From the NCBI GenBank assembly GCA_963834725.1, contig CAWICN010000001.1, positions 3,844,001 through 3,908,000 of the forward strand: DNA of 64,000 nt. The letters are read 5' to 3'. Below the pieces are notes generated by a model. It did no database searches. It saw nothing but the letters and a program-made list of their open reading frames with translations, and was not told where the DNA came from. The stretch is from PALSA-693 sp963834725. Lineage in GTDB: Bacteria > Actinomycetota > Acidimicrobiia > Acidimicrobiales > Palsa-688. Position 1 is the first letter of the stretch. Every line of letters starts with the position of its first letter. The position numbers and the translations under genes are program-made. This document shows positions 17,036-25,867 of the stretch, one piece after another.

Positions 17036-18651
17036 GACCGCGAGTATCCCTGCTCACGAGAGGCCGGGCCGGGCAGCAAGCGGCTGAGGCCGGCGACAGC
17101 CAGCAGCATCAGACCGAGCTCGAGCACCGACAGCTCGAAGGCGTGGGCATAGCCGTTGCGCACCGCCCCGAAGAAGATGACCCCGGTGATCGCCACACCG
17201 ACCGAGTTGCCGATCTGCTGCATGGTCGACAGCGTTCCCGACACCATGCCAACCGTCTCTGGCCGGGAGCTGGCCAGAACAACCGTGGTCAGCGGCGTGA
17301 TGCACAGCCCCATGCCGGCACCGACCAGGATCAGGCCCGGGACCAGCGCCGCGATCGAACCGTCCGCGCCCGTGACCGTGACTGCGCTGAGCAGGAGGAG
17401 GTGGCCTGCCGCCAGGGTCAGGGCGCCGGCGCCGATCAGCGTCCGCCCGAACCGCTCGGTGAGCGCCGGGGCTCGCACCGACGCCAGCAGGTAGGCGACG
17501 GCCATGACCGTGAACACCAGACCGGCGTGCAGTGCATCGAGGCCCTTCCCCAGCTGGAGATAGAGGCCGAGGACCAGGAAGAAGGAGGCCTGTCCGCACC
17601 ACAGTCCCAGCTGGGTGATCAGGCCGGCGCTGAGGCGCTTGTCCCGGAAGACACCGATGTCGATGAGGGGCGCCCCACCGGTCCGGGCCAGATGGTGCTG
17701 ATGCAGGGCGAAGGCGCCGAGCAGCAGGGGCGCAACCGCGAGGCTGGCCCAGGTCCACGCCGGCCAGCCCAGCTGCCGTCCCTGTACGAGCGGCAGGATC
17801 ACTGCGACCAGACTCGCGGTCAGGATGGTGGTCCCGGTCAGGTCCAATCGGCGATGAGTGCTGCCGCGAGACTCGCTGAGCCACCGGGGGGTGAGGATGA
17901 GGGCGGCCACGCCGATCGGGACGTTGATGAGAAAGACGGCCCGCCAGCCGAGCCCCCACACGTTCCACTGGATCAGCGCGCCACCGATGAGCTGACCGCA
18001 CGCGGCGGCCAAGCCCATCACCACGCCGTAGAGGCTGATGGCCCGCACCCGGGCCTCTCCGGTGAACGTCACACCGATGATGGACAGCACCGTGGGGCTG
18101 AGCAGCGCCGCTGCCACCCCCTGAAGCACCCGGGCGATGACGAGCAAGTCCGGGTTCGGAGCCAGGCCGCACGCGGCCGAGGCGGCCACGAAGAGGGCCA
18201 GCCCGGCGGCGAACAGGCGCCGGCGTCCGATCTGGTCGCCCAGGCGGCCGGCGGTGATGAGCAGGGTCGAAAAGGTCAGCCCATACCCGGCCACCACCCA
18301 CTCGAGGGCGCTGGTGCTCGCATGCAGCTCGGACTGCATGGAGGGGAGGGCCACGTTGACGATGAAGAAGTCCAGGACGATCATGAAGGTGCCGGCCATG
18401 AGGATGGGAAGGACCCGCCACGGGACCGGAGGCACACGGCCCTCGGAGGCCGTCGGCGGCACACGGCCCTCCCGGGCCGTCGTCGGCACACAGCCCTCGG
18501 AGGTCGTCGGCGGCACACGGCCCTCGGAGGCCGTCGGCGGCACACGGCCCTCCCGGGCCGTCGGCGGCACACGGCCCTCCCGGGCCGTCGTCGGCATAGA
18601 CGCAGGCGCGGCCGGCTTCGCCGGGGTTGCGGATCGGGTGGAGGTGAGCAT
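17032..18651 (-). CDS. MFS drug transporter, DHA2 (14-TM) family
   Basis: A 539-residue proton-coupled exporter. After a repeat-rich N-terminal tail of about 70 residues come 14 predicted helices, starting with VLPILMAGTFMIVLDFFIVN (the DHA2 D-x-x-I/F-V-N-V-A-L-P motif). Motif A follows as AGRLGDQIGRRRLF, then motif C-like ALIQWNVWGLGWRAVFLINV. The ATG at 18651 has GAGGGTGG upstream. Coupled to the MerR gene by a 4-bp overlap. Likely substrate is a hydrophobic or cationic drug; not determinable here. Confidence 0.92.
   Translation of the reverse strand: MLTSTRSATPAKPAAPASMPTTAREGRVPPTAREGRVPPTASEGRVPPTTSEGCVPTTAREGRVPPTASEGRVPPVPWRVLPILMAGTFMIVLDFFIVNVALPSMQSELHASTSALEWVVAGYGLTFSTLLITAGRLGDQIGRRRLFAAGLALFVAASAACGLAPNPDLLVIARVLQGVAAALLSPTVLSIIGVTFTGEARVRAISLYGVVMGLAAACGQLIGGALIQWNVWGLGWRAVFLINVPIGVAALILTPRWLSESRGSTHRRLDLTGTTILTASLVAVILPLVQGRQLGWPAWTWASLAVAPLLLGAFALHQHHLARTGGAPLIDIGVFRDKRLSAGLITQLGLWCGQASFFLVLGLYLQLGKGLDALHAGLVFTVMAVAYLLASVRAPALTERFGRTLIGAGALTLAAGHLLLLSAVTVTGADGSIAALVPGLILVGAGMGLCITPLTTVVLASSRPETVGMVSGTLSTMQQIGNSVGVAITGVIFFGAVRNGYAHAFELSVLELGLMLLAVAGLSRLLPGPASREQGYSRS
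18431..18592. repeat. 27-bp in-frame tandem repeat, six units
   Basis: Six exact-length units with consensus GGCACACGGCCCTCGGAGGC plus seven bases, alternating between two sub-types (CGGAGG or CCGGGC in the middle). On the minus strand each encodes nine residues of the form P-T-A-x-E-G-R-V-P in the cytoplasmic tail of the MFS transporter. All units are 27 bp, so the frame is kept. Confidence 0.95.
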
Positions 18652-18666
18652 GTGATCCACCCTCGG

Positions 18667-18689
18667 CCCTCCGGTTACAGGAGAGTCAA
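18667..18689 (-). promoter_or_regulatory. Possible MerR-type operator/promoter for MFS-merR
   Basis: On the minus strand TTGACT (plus 18684-18689) overlaps the dyad CTCTCC-N7-GGAGGG (plus 18667-18685; five of six pairs match). MerR-family drug regulators such as BmrR use this kind of CTCC...GGAG dyad inside a promoter with a long spacer. The -10 is not obvious because the expected position falls on the ribosome site. Confidence 0.4.
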
Positions 18690-18729
18690 GGAGCCAGTTC
18701 GTCGGCATGGGAGGATTCTTCGGCGTGGC

Positions 18730-18757
18730 TGTCGATTTTGGGGTCGTGCCGTTCGTC
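18730..18757 (+). promoter_or_regulatory. Candidate ECF42 promoter for the DGPF gene
   Basis: TGTCGA (18730-18735) and CGTC (18754-18757) are separated by 18 bp, 38 bp before the DGPF start codon. Work on ECF42 sigma factors in Streptomyces, as I recall it, describes TGTCGA at -35 and CGA/TC at -10. The site precedes the gene that usually partners ECF42, so the match is in the right place. Confidence 0.6.
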
Positions 18758-18795
18758 GTTCGGGGTGAAGGGCGTGTTACCGACAGGAGGAAGCC

Positions 18796-19140
18796 ATGCG
18801 ATACGCACTGTTGATCTGCACCGAGGAGAGGGAGACCGGCAATCTCGGGCCGGAGGAAGGGGCGGCGATGACTGCCGCCTACTTCCGGTGGCAGGAAGAG
18901 ATGGGACATCGCGGCATCCTGCAGGGCGGTGAACGGTTGCGGCCGACGACCGATGCCACCACCGTTCGGGTCCGAGACGGGGAGATCCTGACCTCAGACG
19001 GGCCCTTTGCCGAGACAAAGGAGGTCGGCGGGTTCTACCTGGTGGACTGCAAGGACCTCGACGAAGCCCTCGAGGTGGCGGCCAAGATCCCCGGCGCCGC
19101 GCACGGGTCGATCGAGGTGAGGCCGATCTGGGAGATGTAA
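18796..19140 (+). CDS. YciI/DGPF-domain protein
   Basis: A 114-residue protein of the YCII-related family with the signature SDGPFAETKEVGGFYLVDCK at about 75-94. DGPF proteins are nearly always encoded beside ECF42 sigma factors and are their likely targets, though their biochemical role is unclear. AGGAGG lies just before the ATG. It is divergent from the MFS gene and 113 bp upstream of the sigma-factor gene. Confidence 0.93.
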   Translation: MRYALLICTEERETGNLGPEEGAAMTAAYFRWQEEMGHRGILQGGERLRPTTDATTVRVRDGEILTSDGPFAETKEVGGFYLVDCKDLDEALEVAAKIPGAAHGSIEVRPIWEM

Positions 19141-19253
19141 CGCCTCGTCGCGAGGGTGACGGGGCGGCCGCGGCGCCAACACCGGCGACCAGGCCGCCGC
19201 CGCCACCCCCCCGGACCGCCCCGGAGCCTGCCGCGGCGGAAGTCCAGGACGCG

Positions 19254-20542
19254 ATGTCGGCCGCCTTCCAGGAGGAGTGGGCCCGCATCGTCGCCACGCT
19301 CATCCGGATGACCGGCGACTGGGATCTCGCCGAGGAGTGCGCCCAGGACGCTTTCGCCATAGCCATGAAGACCTGGTCGCAGCAGGGCGTGCCCCGCCGG
19401 CCCGGCGCCTGGCTGACGGCCGTCGCTCGCAACCGGGCCATCGACGGGATGCGCCGGGCCGCCACCGGCACCGCGAAGCTCGAGAGGATAGCCATGACCA
19501 CCGGCCGTACAGACCATCCGGGCTCGGGCGGGGGCGATCCGGACGCCGAGGAGAGCGGCGTTGGGGATGACCGGTTGCGGCTGATGTTCACGTGCTGTCA
19601 CCCGGCGCTGTCCCTCGAGGCGCGGGTGGCGCTGACCCTGCGGACCCTGGCCGGCCTGACGACCCCCGAAATCGCCCGCGCCTTCCTGGTGCCGGAGGCC
19701 ACCATGGCCCAGCGCCTGGTTCGGGCCAAGCGCAAGATCCGTGACGCCAACATTCCCTTCCGGGTCCCACCCGCGCATCTCTTGCCCGACCGGACCAATG
19801 GGGTGCTGGCTGTCCTGTACCTGCTGTTCAACGAGGGCTATGCCGCCACCGCTGGGGCAGACCTCCTTCGGGCTGACCTCTGCAGGGAAGCTCTTCGCCT
19901 GGCCCGCATCCTGGCCGGGTTGATGCCCGATGAACCGGAGGCCCTGGGCCTCCTGGCCCTGATGCTGATCCAGGAGTCCCGCCGCCCGGCCCGGGTCGAC
20001 CGCGCCGGCGAGTTGGTCCCGCTCGAGCTGCAGGACCGGTCCCTGTGGGACCGGCCGTCTATCGACGAAGGTCTTCTGGTGCTGGATCGGTCCCTGCGCT
20101 TGCGCCGGCCCGGGACCTACCAGGTGCCGCGATCGCCGCCTGCCACGCCCGCGCCCCCTCTGCCGGCGCCACCGATTGGACCCGGATCGCCGCTCTGTAC
20201 CGGGAGCTGGCCAGCATGATGCCATCGCCGGTCGTTGAGCTCAACCTGGCGGTGGCTACGGCCATGGCCGAGGGTCCGGCTGCCGGTCTGGCCCGGGTGG
20301 AGGCCCTGGAGGCGGCCGGATCATTGCGCGGCTATCACCTGCTGCCGGCCACGCGGGCCGATCTGCTGCGTCGCCTGGGCCGGCGGGCCGAGGCGGCCGT
20401 CGCCTACCGGCAAGCCATCGCCTTGGTCGGGAGCGACGTGGAGCGCCGTTACCTCGAGCGCCGGCTGGCGGAGGTGGGTGGCGACCGTGAGCCTCGTGGC
20501 GACAGTGCGCCCCTGGCGGCCCCGGCGGGCGACGACGCCTGA
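19254..20542 (+). pseudogene. ECF42-type sigma factor with TPR extension, frameshifted
   Basis: Alternative sigma factor with region 2 (WDLAEECAQDAFAIAMKTWS), region 4 (EARVALTLRTLAGLTTPEIA, MAQRLVRAKRKIRDA) and the long C-terminal helical/TPR extension typical of ECF42 (NEGYAATAGADLLRADLCRE onward). The frame breaks near 20121-20126: after RRPGTYQ the protein continues in another frame as AAIAACHARAPSAGATDWTR to a TGA at 20542. A net loss of one base, or four, explains it. The extension is reported to be needed for ECF42 activity, so a real frameshift would disable the protein. The ATG at 19254 is the best start; a Pro-rich in-frame region lies upstream without a start codon. Confidence 0.8.
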
Positions 20543-20656
20543 ACCGGGTTCCCGGCCGGCCGCCCGGAGCGCTGGCTTGAGCGGCAAGGCTCTGACCAGC
20601 CAAATTGTTCGCTCCTGGCCCTTGCCGGCCCACCCGCCGTGGTATGACAGAGGGCT

Positions 20657-22219
20657 GTGTCCGGGCGGCGCTGGCGGCTAGCAAAATGGTGGTTGGACCG
20701 GCCTCTCCGGTCCAAGGGCCTGGCCGTCCTGGCTCCTCCGGTGATGGTGCTGGTGATCACGGTGGCGGCGTCGTTCATCGTTAACCAGTACGGAACGGCA
20801 CTCCGTCAGACGGCCCTGCGCGCCACCCTGGTCCTGAACCAGGCCCAGACCGTGTCCAACCTGGCCCTCCAGGCGCAGTCTGCCGTCCTCGGCGCGGCAC
20901 TGGCGAACGACCCGACCCTCCTCGAGCCGTACAACCAGGATGCGATGCACAATGCGCTCGCCACCCTGATCAGCGTCAGCTCGACGGGCACCGGCGCCGT
21001 GGACGCGACGAATACCACGGCTCTCGGCGTCAACCTGTGGAGCACCCTGAAGGGCATCCATGACCATCTCCTGGCCACACCTCCGGTGTTGCCCACCACG
21101 GCCCAGGTAAAGCTGGCGAGCAGCCAGATGGCGCAGCTTCAGGCTGCGCTGAATAATATCGAGACCTATGAGAATAGCATCATCGACGCCAAAAACCATG
21201 ATAGGAATCTCCTGACGTCGATCATCCAGCCCGTCCAGATCGTCGGTCTCCTGATCGGCGTCATCGGCGGCTTCGTGGCGATGGTGCTTTTCGTCCGTTC
21301 GATCGTCCGCCGCATCGGTGAGGTCGACGTCAACGCTCGCCGGCTGGGGGTCTCGGAGCCCCTGGTCCCTATGGATCCTGCCGAGGATGAGGTGGGCCAC
21401 CTGGCCGAAGAGCTCCGCCAGACCTCGGAGCTGCTAACGGAACGAAGTACCGACCTGGTTCGCGCCCATGGCGTCGCCGTCGACGCCGCGGACGAGGCCA
21501 ACCAGCTCCTGTCGCGGGTCAGCCACGAATTGCGGACACCGCTCACCGCCGTCATGGGCTTCGGCCAGATGATCGAGCAGTCCAACCTCAGGGCCGACGA
21601 TGCCGAAGCGGTCGAGCAGATCCGGCTCGGAGGGACGCACATGCTGCGGATCATCGAGGAGGCCAAGATCACCGCCGCCCGGACGCCCCGGCCCATCGAC
21701 CTGGACCTGCACCCGGTCGAGGTGGGACCGGTCGTCGCTGAGGTGCGAACCCTTCTGAGCCCACTGAGTGCCAGCCGCCGCCTGACCGTGAACACCCCTG
21801 ACAACGGCCACGTGCTCGTGATGGCCGACTACCACCGGTTCAAGCAGGTTTTGATCAACCTCATGTCCAACGCCGTGAAGTTCAACCGTGAGGGCGGCCT
21901 GATCACGGTCTCGTACTGTCAGGCGCGGCCGAACGGGAAGGTCCGGGTCGACGTGACCGATACCGGCGACGGCATTCCGGACGAGATGATCGACCGGGTG
22001 TTCGTTCCCTTTGACCGGCTGGACGCCAGTGAACGCGGGGTCGAGGGCACCGGGATCGGGCTGTCATTGAGTCGGACCTTCATCGAGGCCATGGACGGCA
22101 CCATCGGGGTGGAGAGCAAAGTCGGCGTCGGATCGACCTTCTGGATCGAGCTGCCGACGGTGCCGTCGGCGCCGTCACCCGGCGAGTCGCCCACCGCTCC
22201 CTCTGAGCGGACCTTGTGA
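20657..22219 (+). CDS. Membrane sensor histidine kinase
   Basis: A 520-residue kinase: helix 1 at about 22-44 (GLAVLAPPVMVLVITVAASF), a helical extracellular CHASE3-like segment of about 145 residues, helix 2 near 190-212 (VGLLIGVIGGFVAMVLF), HAMP, HisKA with the phospho-His in RVSHELRTPLTAVMGF, and HATPase_c with the N box LINLMSNAVKF and G boxes DTGDGIPDE and GTGIGLSLS. The GTG start has no strong ribosome site. Its last codon overlaps the start of the next gene (GTGA), coupling it to the response regulator. Confidence 0.92.
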   Translation: MSGRRWRLAKWWLDRPLRSKGLAVLAPPVMVLVITVAASFIVNQYGTALRQTALRATLVLNQAQTVSNLALQAQSAVLGAALANDPTLLEPYNQDAMHNALATLISVSSTGTGAVDATNTTALGVNLWSTLKGIHDHLLATPPVLPTTAQVKLASSQMAQLQAALNNIETYENSIIDAKNHDRNLLTSIIQPVQIVGLLIGVIGGFVAMVLFVRSIVRRIGEVDVNARRLGVSEPLVPMDPAEDEVGHLAEELRQTSELLTERSTDLVRAHGVAVDAADEANQLLSRVSHELRTPLTAVMGFGQMIEQSNLRADDAEAVEQIRLGGTHMLRIIEEAKITAARTPRPIDLDLHPVEVGPVVAEVRTLLSPLSASRRLTVNTPDNGHVLVMADYHRFKQVLINLMSNAVKFNREGGLITVSYCQARPNGKVRVDVTDTGDGIPDEMIDRVFVPFDRLDASERGVEGTGIGLSLSRTFIEAMDGTIGVESKVGVGSTFWIELPTVPSAPSPGESPTAPSERTL

Positions 22220-23046
22220 ACCCCGACGTTCAGGTCCTCCTCATCGAGGACGACCCGGGAGTCCAGCATCTGATCGCGACCGTGCTGCGCCGTCATGGGT
22301 TCGATGTCACCGTGGCTGGTACCGGTGGCACCGGGCTCCGCCACCTTGACGAGCATCAGCCCGGCGTGGTGGTGCTCGATGTCGGCTTGCCCGACCTCGA
22401 TGGCTGGCAGGTGCTGCAGCGCATTCGCGAGGAGTCGGCCGTTCCCGTCCTCATGCTGACCGGGCACGCAGACGAGCCCGACAAAGTCCGGGGCTTGCGA
22501 GCCGGCGCCGACGACTACCTCACCAAGCCGTTTGGTATCGAGGAGTTCGCGGCGCGCGTGGAAGCCCTTCTGCGCAGGGGTCATCGCGATCCGAAGCCCA
22601 CCGCGGACGTCTTCCTGGACGGCGACCTGCACGTTGACTTCGACCGGCGGGAGGTGAGATCGGCAGGCGAAGAGGTCGGGCTCACGCCCATCGAGTTCAA
22701 GCTGCTCGCCGCCCTGGTGCACCACGCCGGCGGAGTGCTATCTGCTGATGAGCTCCTCCGGCTGGCATGGGACGACGGATCGGGGATCGGATCGGATCGG
22801 GTGAAGTTCTCGGTCCATCGATTGCGTCGCAAGCTGGGCTGGGAGGATCTGGAGAACTCGCCCATCGAGGCCGTGCGCGGCGTCGGCTATCGCTATCGGC
22901 TCACCGAGTCGGACCCTCCCACCGCCGGCGATCCTGGCGCCGACTCGGCCGGCGATTCTGGCGCCGACGCCGCCGGGGCTACCGATCCGGGCGGGCCGGC
23001 GCCGCCTGGGCCCTCAGCCGACCGGCCCGCTTCCCCCCGGGATTAG
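22216..23046 (+). CDS. OmpR-family response regulator
   Basis: A 276-residue regulator with a receiver domain (LLIEDDPGVQ, phospho-Asp in VVVLDVGLPDLDGW, Lys in DDYLTKPF) and a winged-helix DNA-binding domain (LTPIEFKLLAALVHHAGGVL, VRGVGYRYRL). A C-terminal Gly/Ala/Asp-rich tail of about 45 residues includes a 24-bp duplication. Starts with GTG inside the kinase stop codon, so the pair is coupled. Confidence 0.93.
   Translation: MNPDVQVLLIEDDPGVQHLIATVLRRHGFDVTVAGTGGTGLRHLDEHQPGVVVLDVGLPDLDGWQVLQRIREESAVPVLMLTGHADEPDKVRGLRAGADDYLTKPFGIEEFAARVEALLRRGHRDPKPTADVFLDGDLHVDFDRREVRSAGEEVGLTPIEFKLLAALVHHAGGVLSADELLRLAWDDGSGIGSDRVKFSVHRLRRKLGWEDLENSPIEAVRGVGYRYRLTESDPPTAGDPGADSAGDSGADAAGATDPGGPAPPGPSADRPASPRD
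22927..22974. repeat. 24-bp in-frame duplication in the regulator tail
   Basis: Two 24-bp units, GGCGATYCTGGCGCCGACKC-type, encode the repeated AGDPGADS and AGDSGADA in the tail of the OmpR-type regulator. A multiple of three, so the frame is kept. Confidence 0.85.
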
Positions 23047-23119
23047 CGGTCGCGATTCGCAACCAAACTGCAACCAACCGGTAGCCCGGGCAGTGGCGGG
23101 GTGCGGGAAGCTGGATAGC

Positions 23120-23491
23120 GTGGCTGTGCCCGCGACCGCGCTCCCTACCATTCTGGTCGTGGAGGACGATCCGGCCATTGCCCGCGTGCTGATCCGGCTG
23201 CTCAACCGGCTTGGGTGTGAGGTCGTTCGAGGCGCCGACGGCCCCGAGGGCGTGGGCCTCTTCGACCGGGAGGCGCCGGACCTGGTGGTGCTGGACCTGG
23301 GGCTCCCAGACTTCGACGGCTGGGAGGTGCTCCGCCACATTCGGAGCGCGGGCTCGGTGCCCGTTGTCATCGTGACCAGCGATGTCGGTTGCCACGATCG
23401 CGGCCTGAACGAGGGTGCCAACGCCTTCCTGACCAAGCCGTTCGACAACCAGCAGCTCGTCGCCCAGGTGGGCTCGCTGCTGTTCAACTGA
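23120..23491 (+). CDS. Stand-alone receiver-domain response regulator
   Basis: A CheY-like single receiver domain of about 123 residues: ILVVEDDPAIARVL, phospho-Asp in DLVVLDLGLPDFDGW, and AFLTKPFDNQQL. There is no output domain. It follows the kinase-regulator pair on the same strand by about 70 bp and could be a second target or phosphate sink of that kinase. GTG at 23120 is preferred; the frame is open from 23093. Confidence 0.9.
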   Translation: MAVPATALPTILVVEDDPAIARVLIRLLNRLGCEVVRGADGPEGVGLFDREAPDLVVLDLGLPDFDGWEVLRHIRSAGSVPVVIVTSDVGCHDRGLNEGANAFLTKPFDNQQLVAQVGSLLFN

Positions 23492-23539
23492 GGTCGTCGG
23501 TCCGGTCGTGGATCGGCCGGACGGGGGTACCGTGACGTC

Positions 23540-23872
23540 ATGTTCCTCGTCTTGTTCTTGTTCTTGCTCCTGGTGGCCCTGTTCGTCGCCCTTCCTGTGG
23601 TCGGCATGGCCTTCTGGGCGGTGTGGACGACGATCGTGGTCGGGCTGGTCCTCGGCGCCCTGGGCCGGCTGGTCGTGCCAGGCCCGCAGCGGATCGGGTT
23701 TCTGGGCACATTGATCTCCGGCCTGTGCGGCAGCCTCGTTGGCGGGTTCCTGGGCCAGCACGTGCTGAACGCAGGGGGCTTGCTCACCGTGCTCCTGGAG
23801 ATCGGCGTCGCGGCGCTCGCCGTGGCTGCCTTTGCCTCTCTCAGGAGGGGGCGGGTGCAGAGCCGCTCGTAG
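23540..23872 (+). CDS. GlsB/YeaQ/YmgE-type membrane protein
   Basis: A 110-residue protein with an N-terminal hydrophobic helix and the transglycosylase-associated/YeaQ fold (VVGLVLGALGRLVVPGPQRI, TLISGLCGSLVGGFLGQHVL, GVAALAVAAFASL). The family comprises small stress-linked inner-membrane proteins of unknown mechanism. Confidence 0.88.
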   Translation: MFLVLFLFLLLVALFVALPVVGMAFWAVWTTIVVGLVLGALGRLVVPGPQRIGFLGTLISGLCGSLVGGFLGQHVLNAGGLLTVLLEIGVAALAVAAFASLRRGRVQSRS

Positions 23873-23899
23873 TAGTGCGATCTCCGGGCCGGGAACGCG

Positions 23900-24262
23900 C
23901 TACGAGGCCGCAATCCCTGCCGCGGTCGCAATACGGACGGCTTCGGCCTGCGGGTCAACCCCATCGTCGACCGACACGACGATTCGCTGCCATCGCGGTG
24001 GGCCGTTGAGGTCCACCGCGACGGTGGGCCTCAGGCGATGCACCGCCGTGAAGTCGAAGCCGCTGCCGTGGCGCCGGGTGCCCAGCGCGACGAGCCCGGG
24101 GATGGCGATCCCCGCCATCCGCCAACCCCGCAACTCAATCCAGATGTTGTCCGGGACAGTCACCTTGCGCACCGCGGACAACGGCACGCGCACGTTGGCA
24201 TGGAAGGCCCACACCTTCTCCGATGCCGTGAGACGCACGACCAGCTCGTCATCCTCGACCAC
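23900..24262 (-). CDS. Hypothetical protein
   Basis: A 120-residue soluble protein with no motif I can name. It reads VVEDDELVVRLTASEKVWAF, then VRVPLSAVRKVTVPDNIWIE, and later DFTAVHRLRPTVAVDLNG and IVVSVDDGVDPQAEAVRI. The layout resembles a common small actinobacterial protein type with a PH-like beta fold. GTG 24262 is chosen; the frame extends further upstream without a better start. It is divergent from the ThDP enzyme gene. Confidence 0.65.
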   Translation of the reverse strand: MVEDDELVVRLTASEKVWAFHANVRVPLSAVRKVTVPDNIWIELRGWRMAGIAIPGLVALGTRRHGSGFDFTAVHRLRPTVAVDLNGPPRWQRIVVSVDDGVDPQAEAVRIATAAGIAAS

Positions 24263-24292
24263 GAGTTGCGCGATCGCGTAAGCATAAGGGGC

Positions 24293-25858
24293 ATGAACGG
24301 CGCTCAGGCCCTCATCGCAACGCTCGCCGGATCGGGCGTCACCGTCAGCTTTGCCAATCCGGGCACATCCGAGATGCACTTCGTCGCTGCCCTCGACAGC
24401 CGCCCTGACATGCGAGGTGTCCTCTGTCTTTTCGAGGGGGTGGCGACGGGAGCTGCTGACGGCTACGGGCGGATGACGGATCGACCGGCCAGCACGCTCC
24501 TGCATCTCGGACCCGGGCTCGGCAACGGGCTGGCCAACCTGCACAACGCCCGCCGGGCCCGAACGCCGGTCGTCAATGTCATCGGCGATCACGCCACCCA
24601 CCACAAGCGCGTCGACGCGCCGCTCGAATCGGACATCGACGCGCTCGCCGGCGCCGTCTCCCGATGGGTGCGGCGGCCGAGCCGGCCGGAGGACGTCGGC
24701 CCGGATGCCGCTGAAGCGGTGGAAGCGGCGCGCTCGGGCGGCGGCGGTGTCGCCAGCCTGATCTTGCCGGCAGATGTCAGTTGGGGAAAAGGGGGGATTG
24801 CCGCGGCTGCCTGTCCGATGCGTCCTCTGCCCCGGGTGGCCACCGAGGTGGTGACCGGCGCCGCGGACGCGCTCACCGGAGATGAGCCCGCCGCGCTGCT
24901 GCTCGGCGGACCGGCTCTGCGCGAACCGGCCCTGGCCGCGGCCGCCCGCATCGCCGGCGCGTGTGGCGCCAGGGTGCTGACCGAGACCTTTCCGGCCCGG
25001 ATCGAGCGGGGCGCCGGCCGCCCCGCGTTCGATCGGCTCGGATATTTCGCCGAGGCGGCAGAAGTACAGCTGGCAGGCATTCGCCATCTCGTGCTTGCCG
25101 GCGCGGGATCACCGGTGGCCTTTTTCGCCTATCCCGGCCGGCCGAGCGACCTGGTGCCGCCGGGGTGCTCGGTGCACCGACTGGCCGATCCCGGCGAGGA
25201 CGTCCTCGAAGCGCTGCTGGACCTAGCCGACCGTATCGCCGGCGCCCCGGCGGCACCTCTGTCTGCCGGCCCCCCGGCGTCCGGCGTGCCCTCCGGCGCG
25301 GCGTCGCTCACTGCCGCGGCAATCGGTGCGGTGGTCGGGTCCAGCCTGCCGGAGGGAGCGGTCATTGTGGACGAGGCCATCACCGCCAGTCTGGGTCTGG
25401 TGGCCGGGACGGCCGGGGCCCCGCCCCACGATTGGCTGGGCCATACGGGTGGTGCCATCGGCCAGGGCCTGCCCGTGGCCACTGGTGCCGCTGTCGCCAG
25501 CCCGGGCCGGCGAACAGTATGCGTTGAGGCCGACGGAAGCGCCATGTACACGATTCAGGCCCTGTGGACCCAGGCCCGCGAGAGCCTCGACGTGACGACG
25601 ATCATGATCAGCAACCGCGCCTACGGGATTCTTCAGATCGAGATGGACCGGGTTCAGGCCGATCCGCCCGGGCCTACTGCCGCCGCCCTCCTCGATCTCG
25701 ACCGCCCCACCCTCGATTTTGCCGCCGTGGCACGCGGGTTCGGCGTTCCTGCCGTCTCAGTGACAACGGTCGAGGACCTTGATACCGCCTTCCGGAGATC
25801 GCTGGCGACGCCGGGGCCGTTCGTCATCGAGGCGGTCCTGCCGCCCAGGAACCCTTAG
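24293..25858 (+). CDS. Thiamine-diphosphate-dependent enzyme, acetolactate synthase-like
   Basis: A 521-residue ThDP enzyme with the three usual domains. The N-terminal PYR domain has FANPGTSEMHFVAALD and LFEGVATGAADGYGR, with Glu in the catalytic position. The central domain has LLLGGPALREPALAAAARIA. The C-terminal PP domain has HTGGAIGQGLPVATGAA, the diphosphate/Mg motif EADGSAMYTIQALW and ISNRAYGIL. It resembles uncharacterised IlvB-superfamily members and benzoylformate-decarboxylase relatives rather than the biosynthetic IlvB. Substrate unknown. ATG 24293 follows AAGGGG. Confidence 0.9.
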   Translation: MNGAQALIATLAGSGVTVSFANPGTSEMHFVAALDSRPDMRGVLCLFEGVATGAADGYGRMTDRPASTLLHLGPGLGNGLANLHNARRARTPVVNVIGDHATHHKRVDAPLESDIDALAGAVSRWVRRPSRPEDVGPDAAEAVEAARSGGGGVASLILPADVSWGKGGIAAAACPMRPLPRVATEVVTGAADALTGDEPAALLLGGPALREPALAAAARIAGACGARVLTETFPARIERGAGRPAFDRLGYFAEAAEVQLAGIRHLVLAGAGSPVAFFAYPGRPSDLVPPGCSVHRLADPGEDVLEALLDLADRIAGAPAAPLSAGPPASGVPSGAASLTAAAIGAVVGSSLPEGAVIVDEAITASLGLVAGTAGAPPHDWLGHTGGAIGQGLPVATGAAVASPGRRTVCVEADGSAMYTIQALWTQARESLDVTTIMISNRAYGILQIEMDRVQADPPGPTAAALLDLDRPTLDFAAVARGFGVPAVSVTTVEDLDTAFRRSLATPGPFVIEAVLPPRNP

Positions 25859-25867
25859 GATCGGCTT

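Noticed and set aside
18431..18592. Regular 27-bp repeats considered as a CRISPR array
   Set aside because: Units are directly abutting without spacers, lie inside a reading frame and encode a nine-residue repeat; no cas genes are present.
17143..18768. 541-residue open frame on the plus strand
   Set aside because: Antisense to a clear MFS transporter; composition is GC-frame shadow (Arg/Gly/Gln-rich) with no domain.
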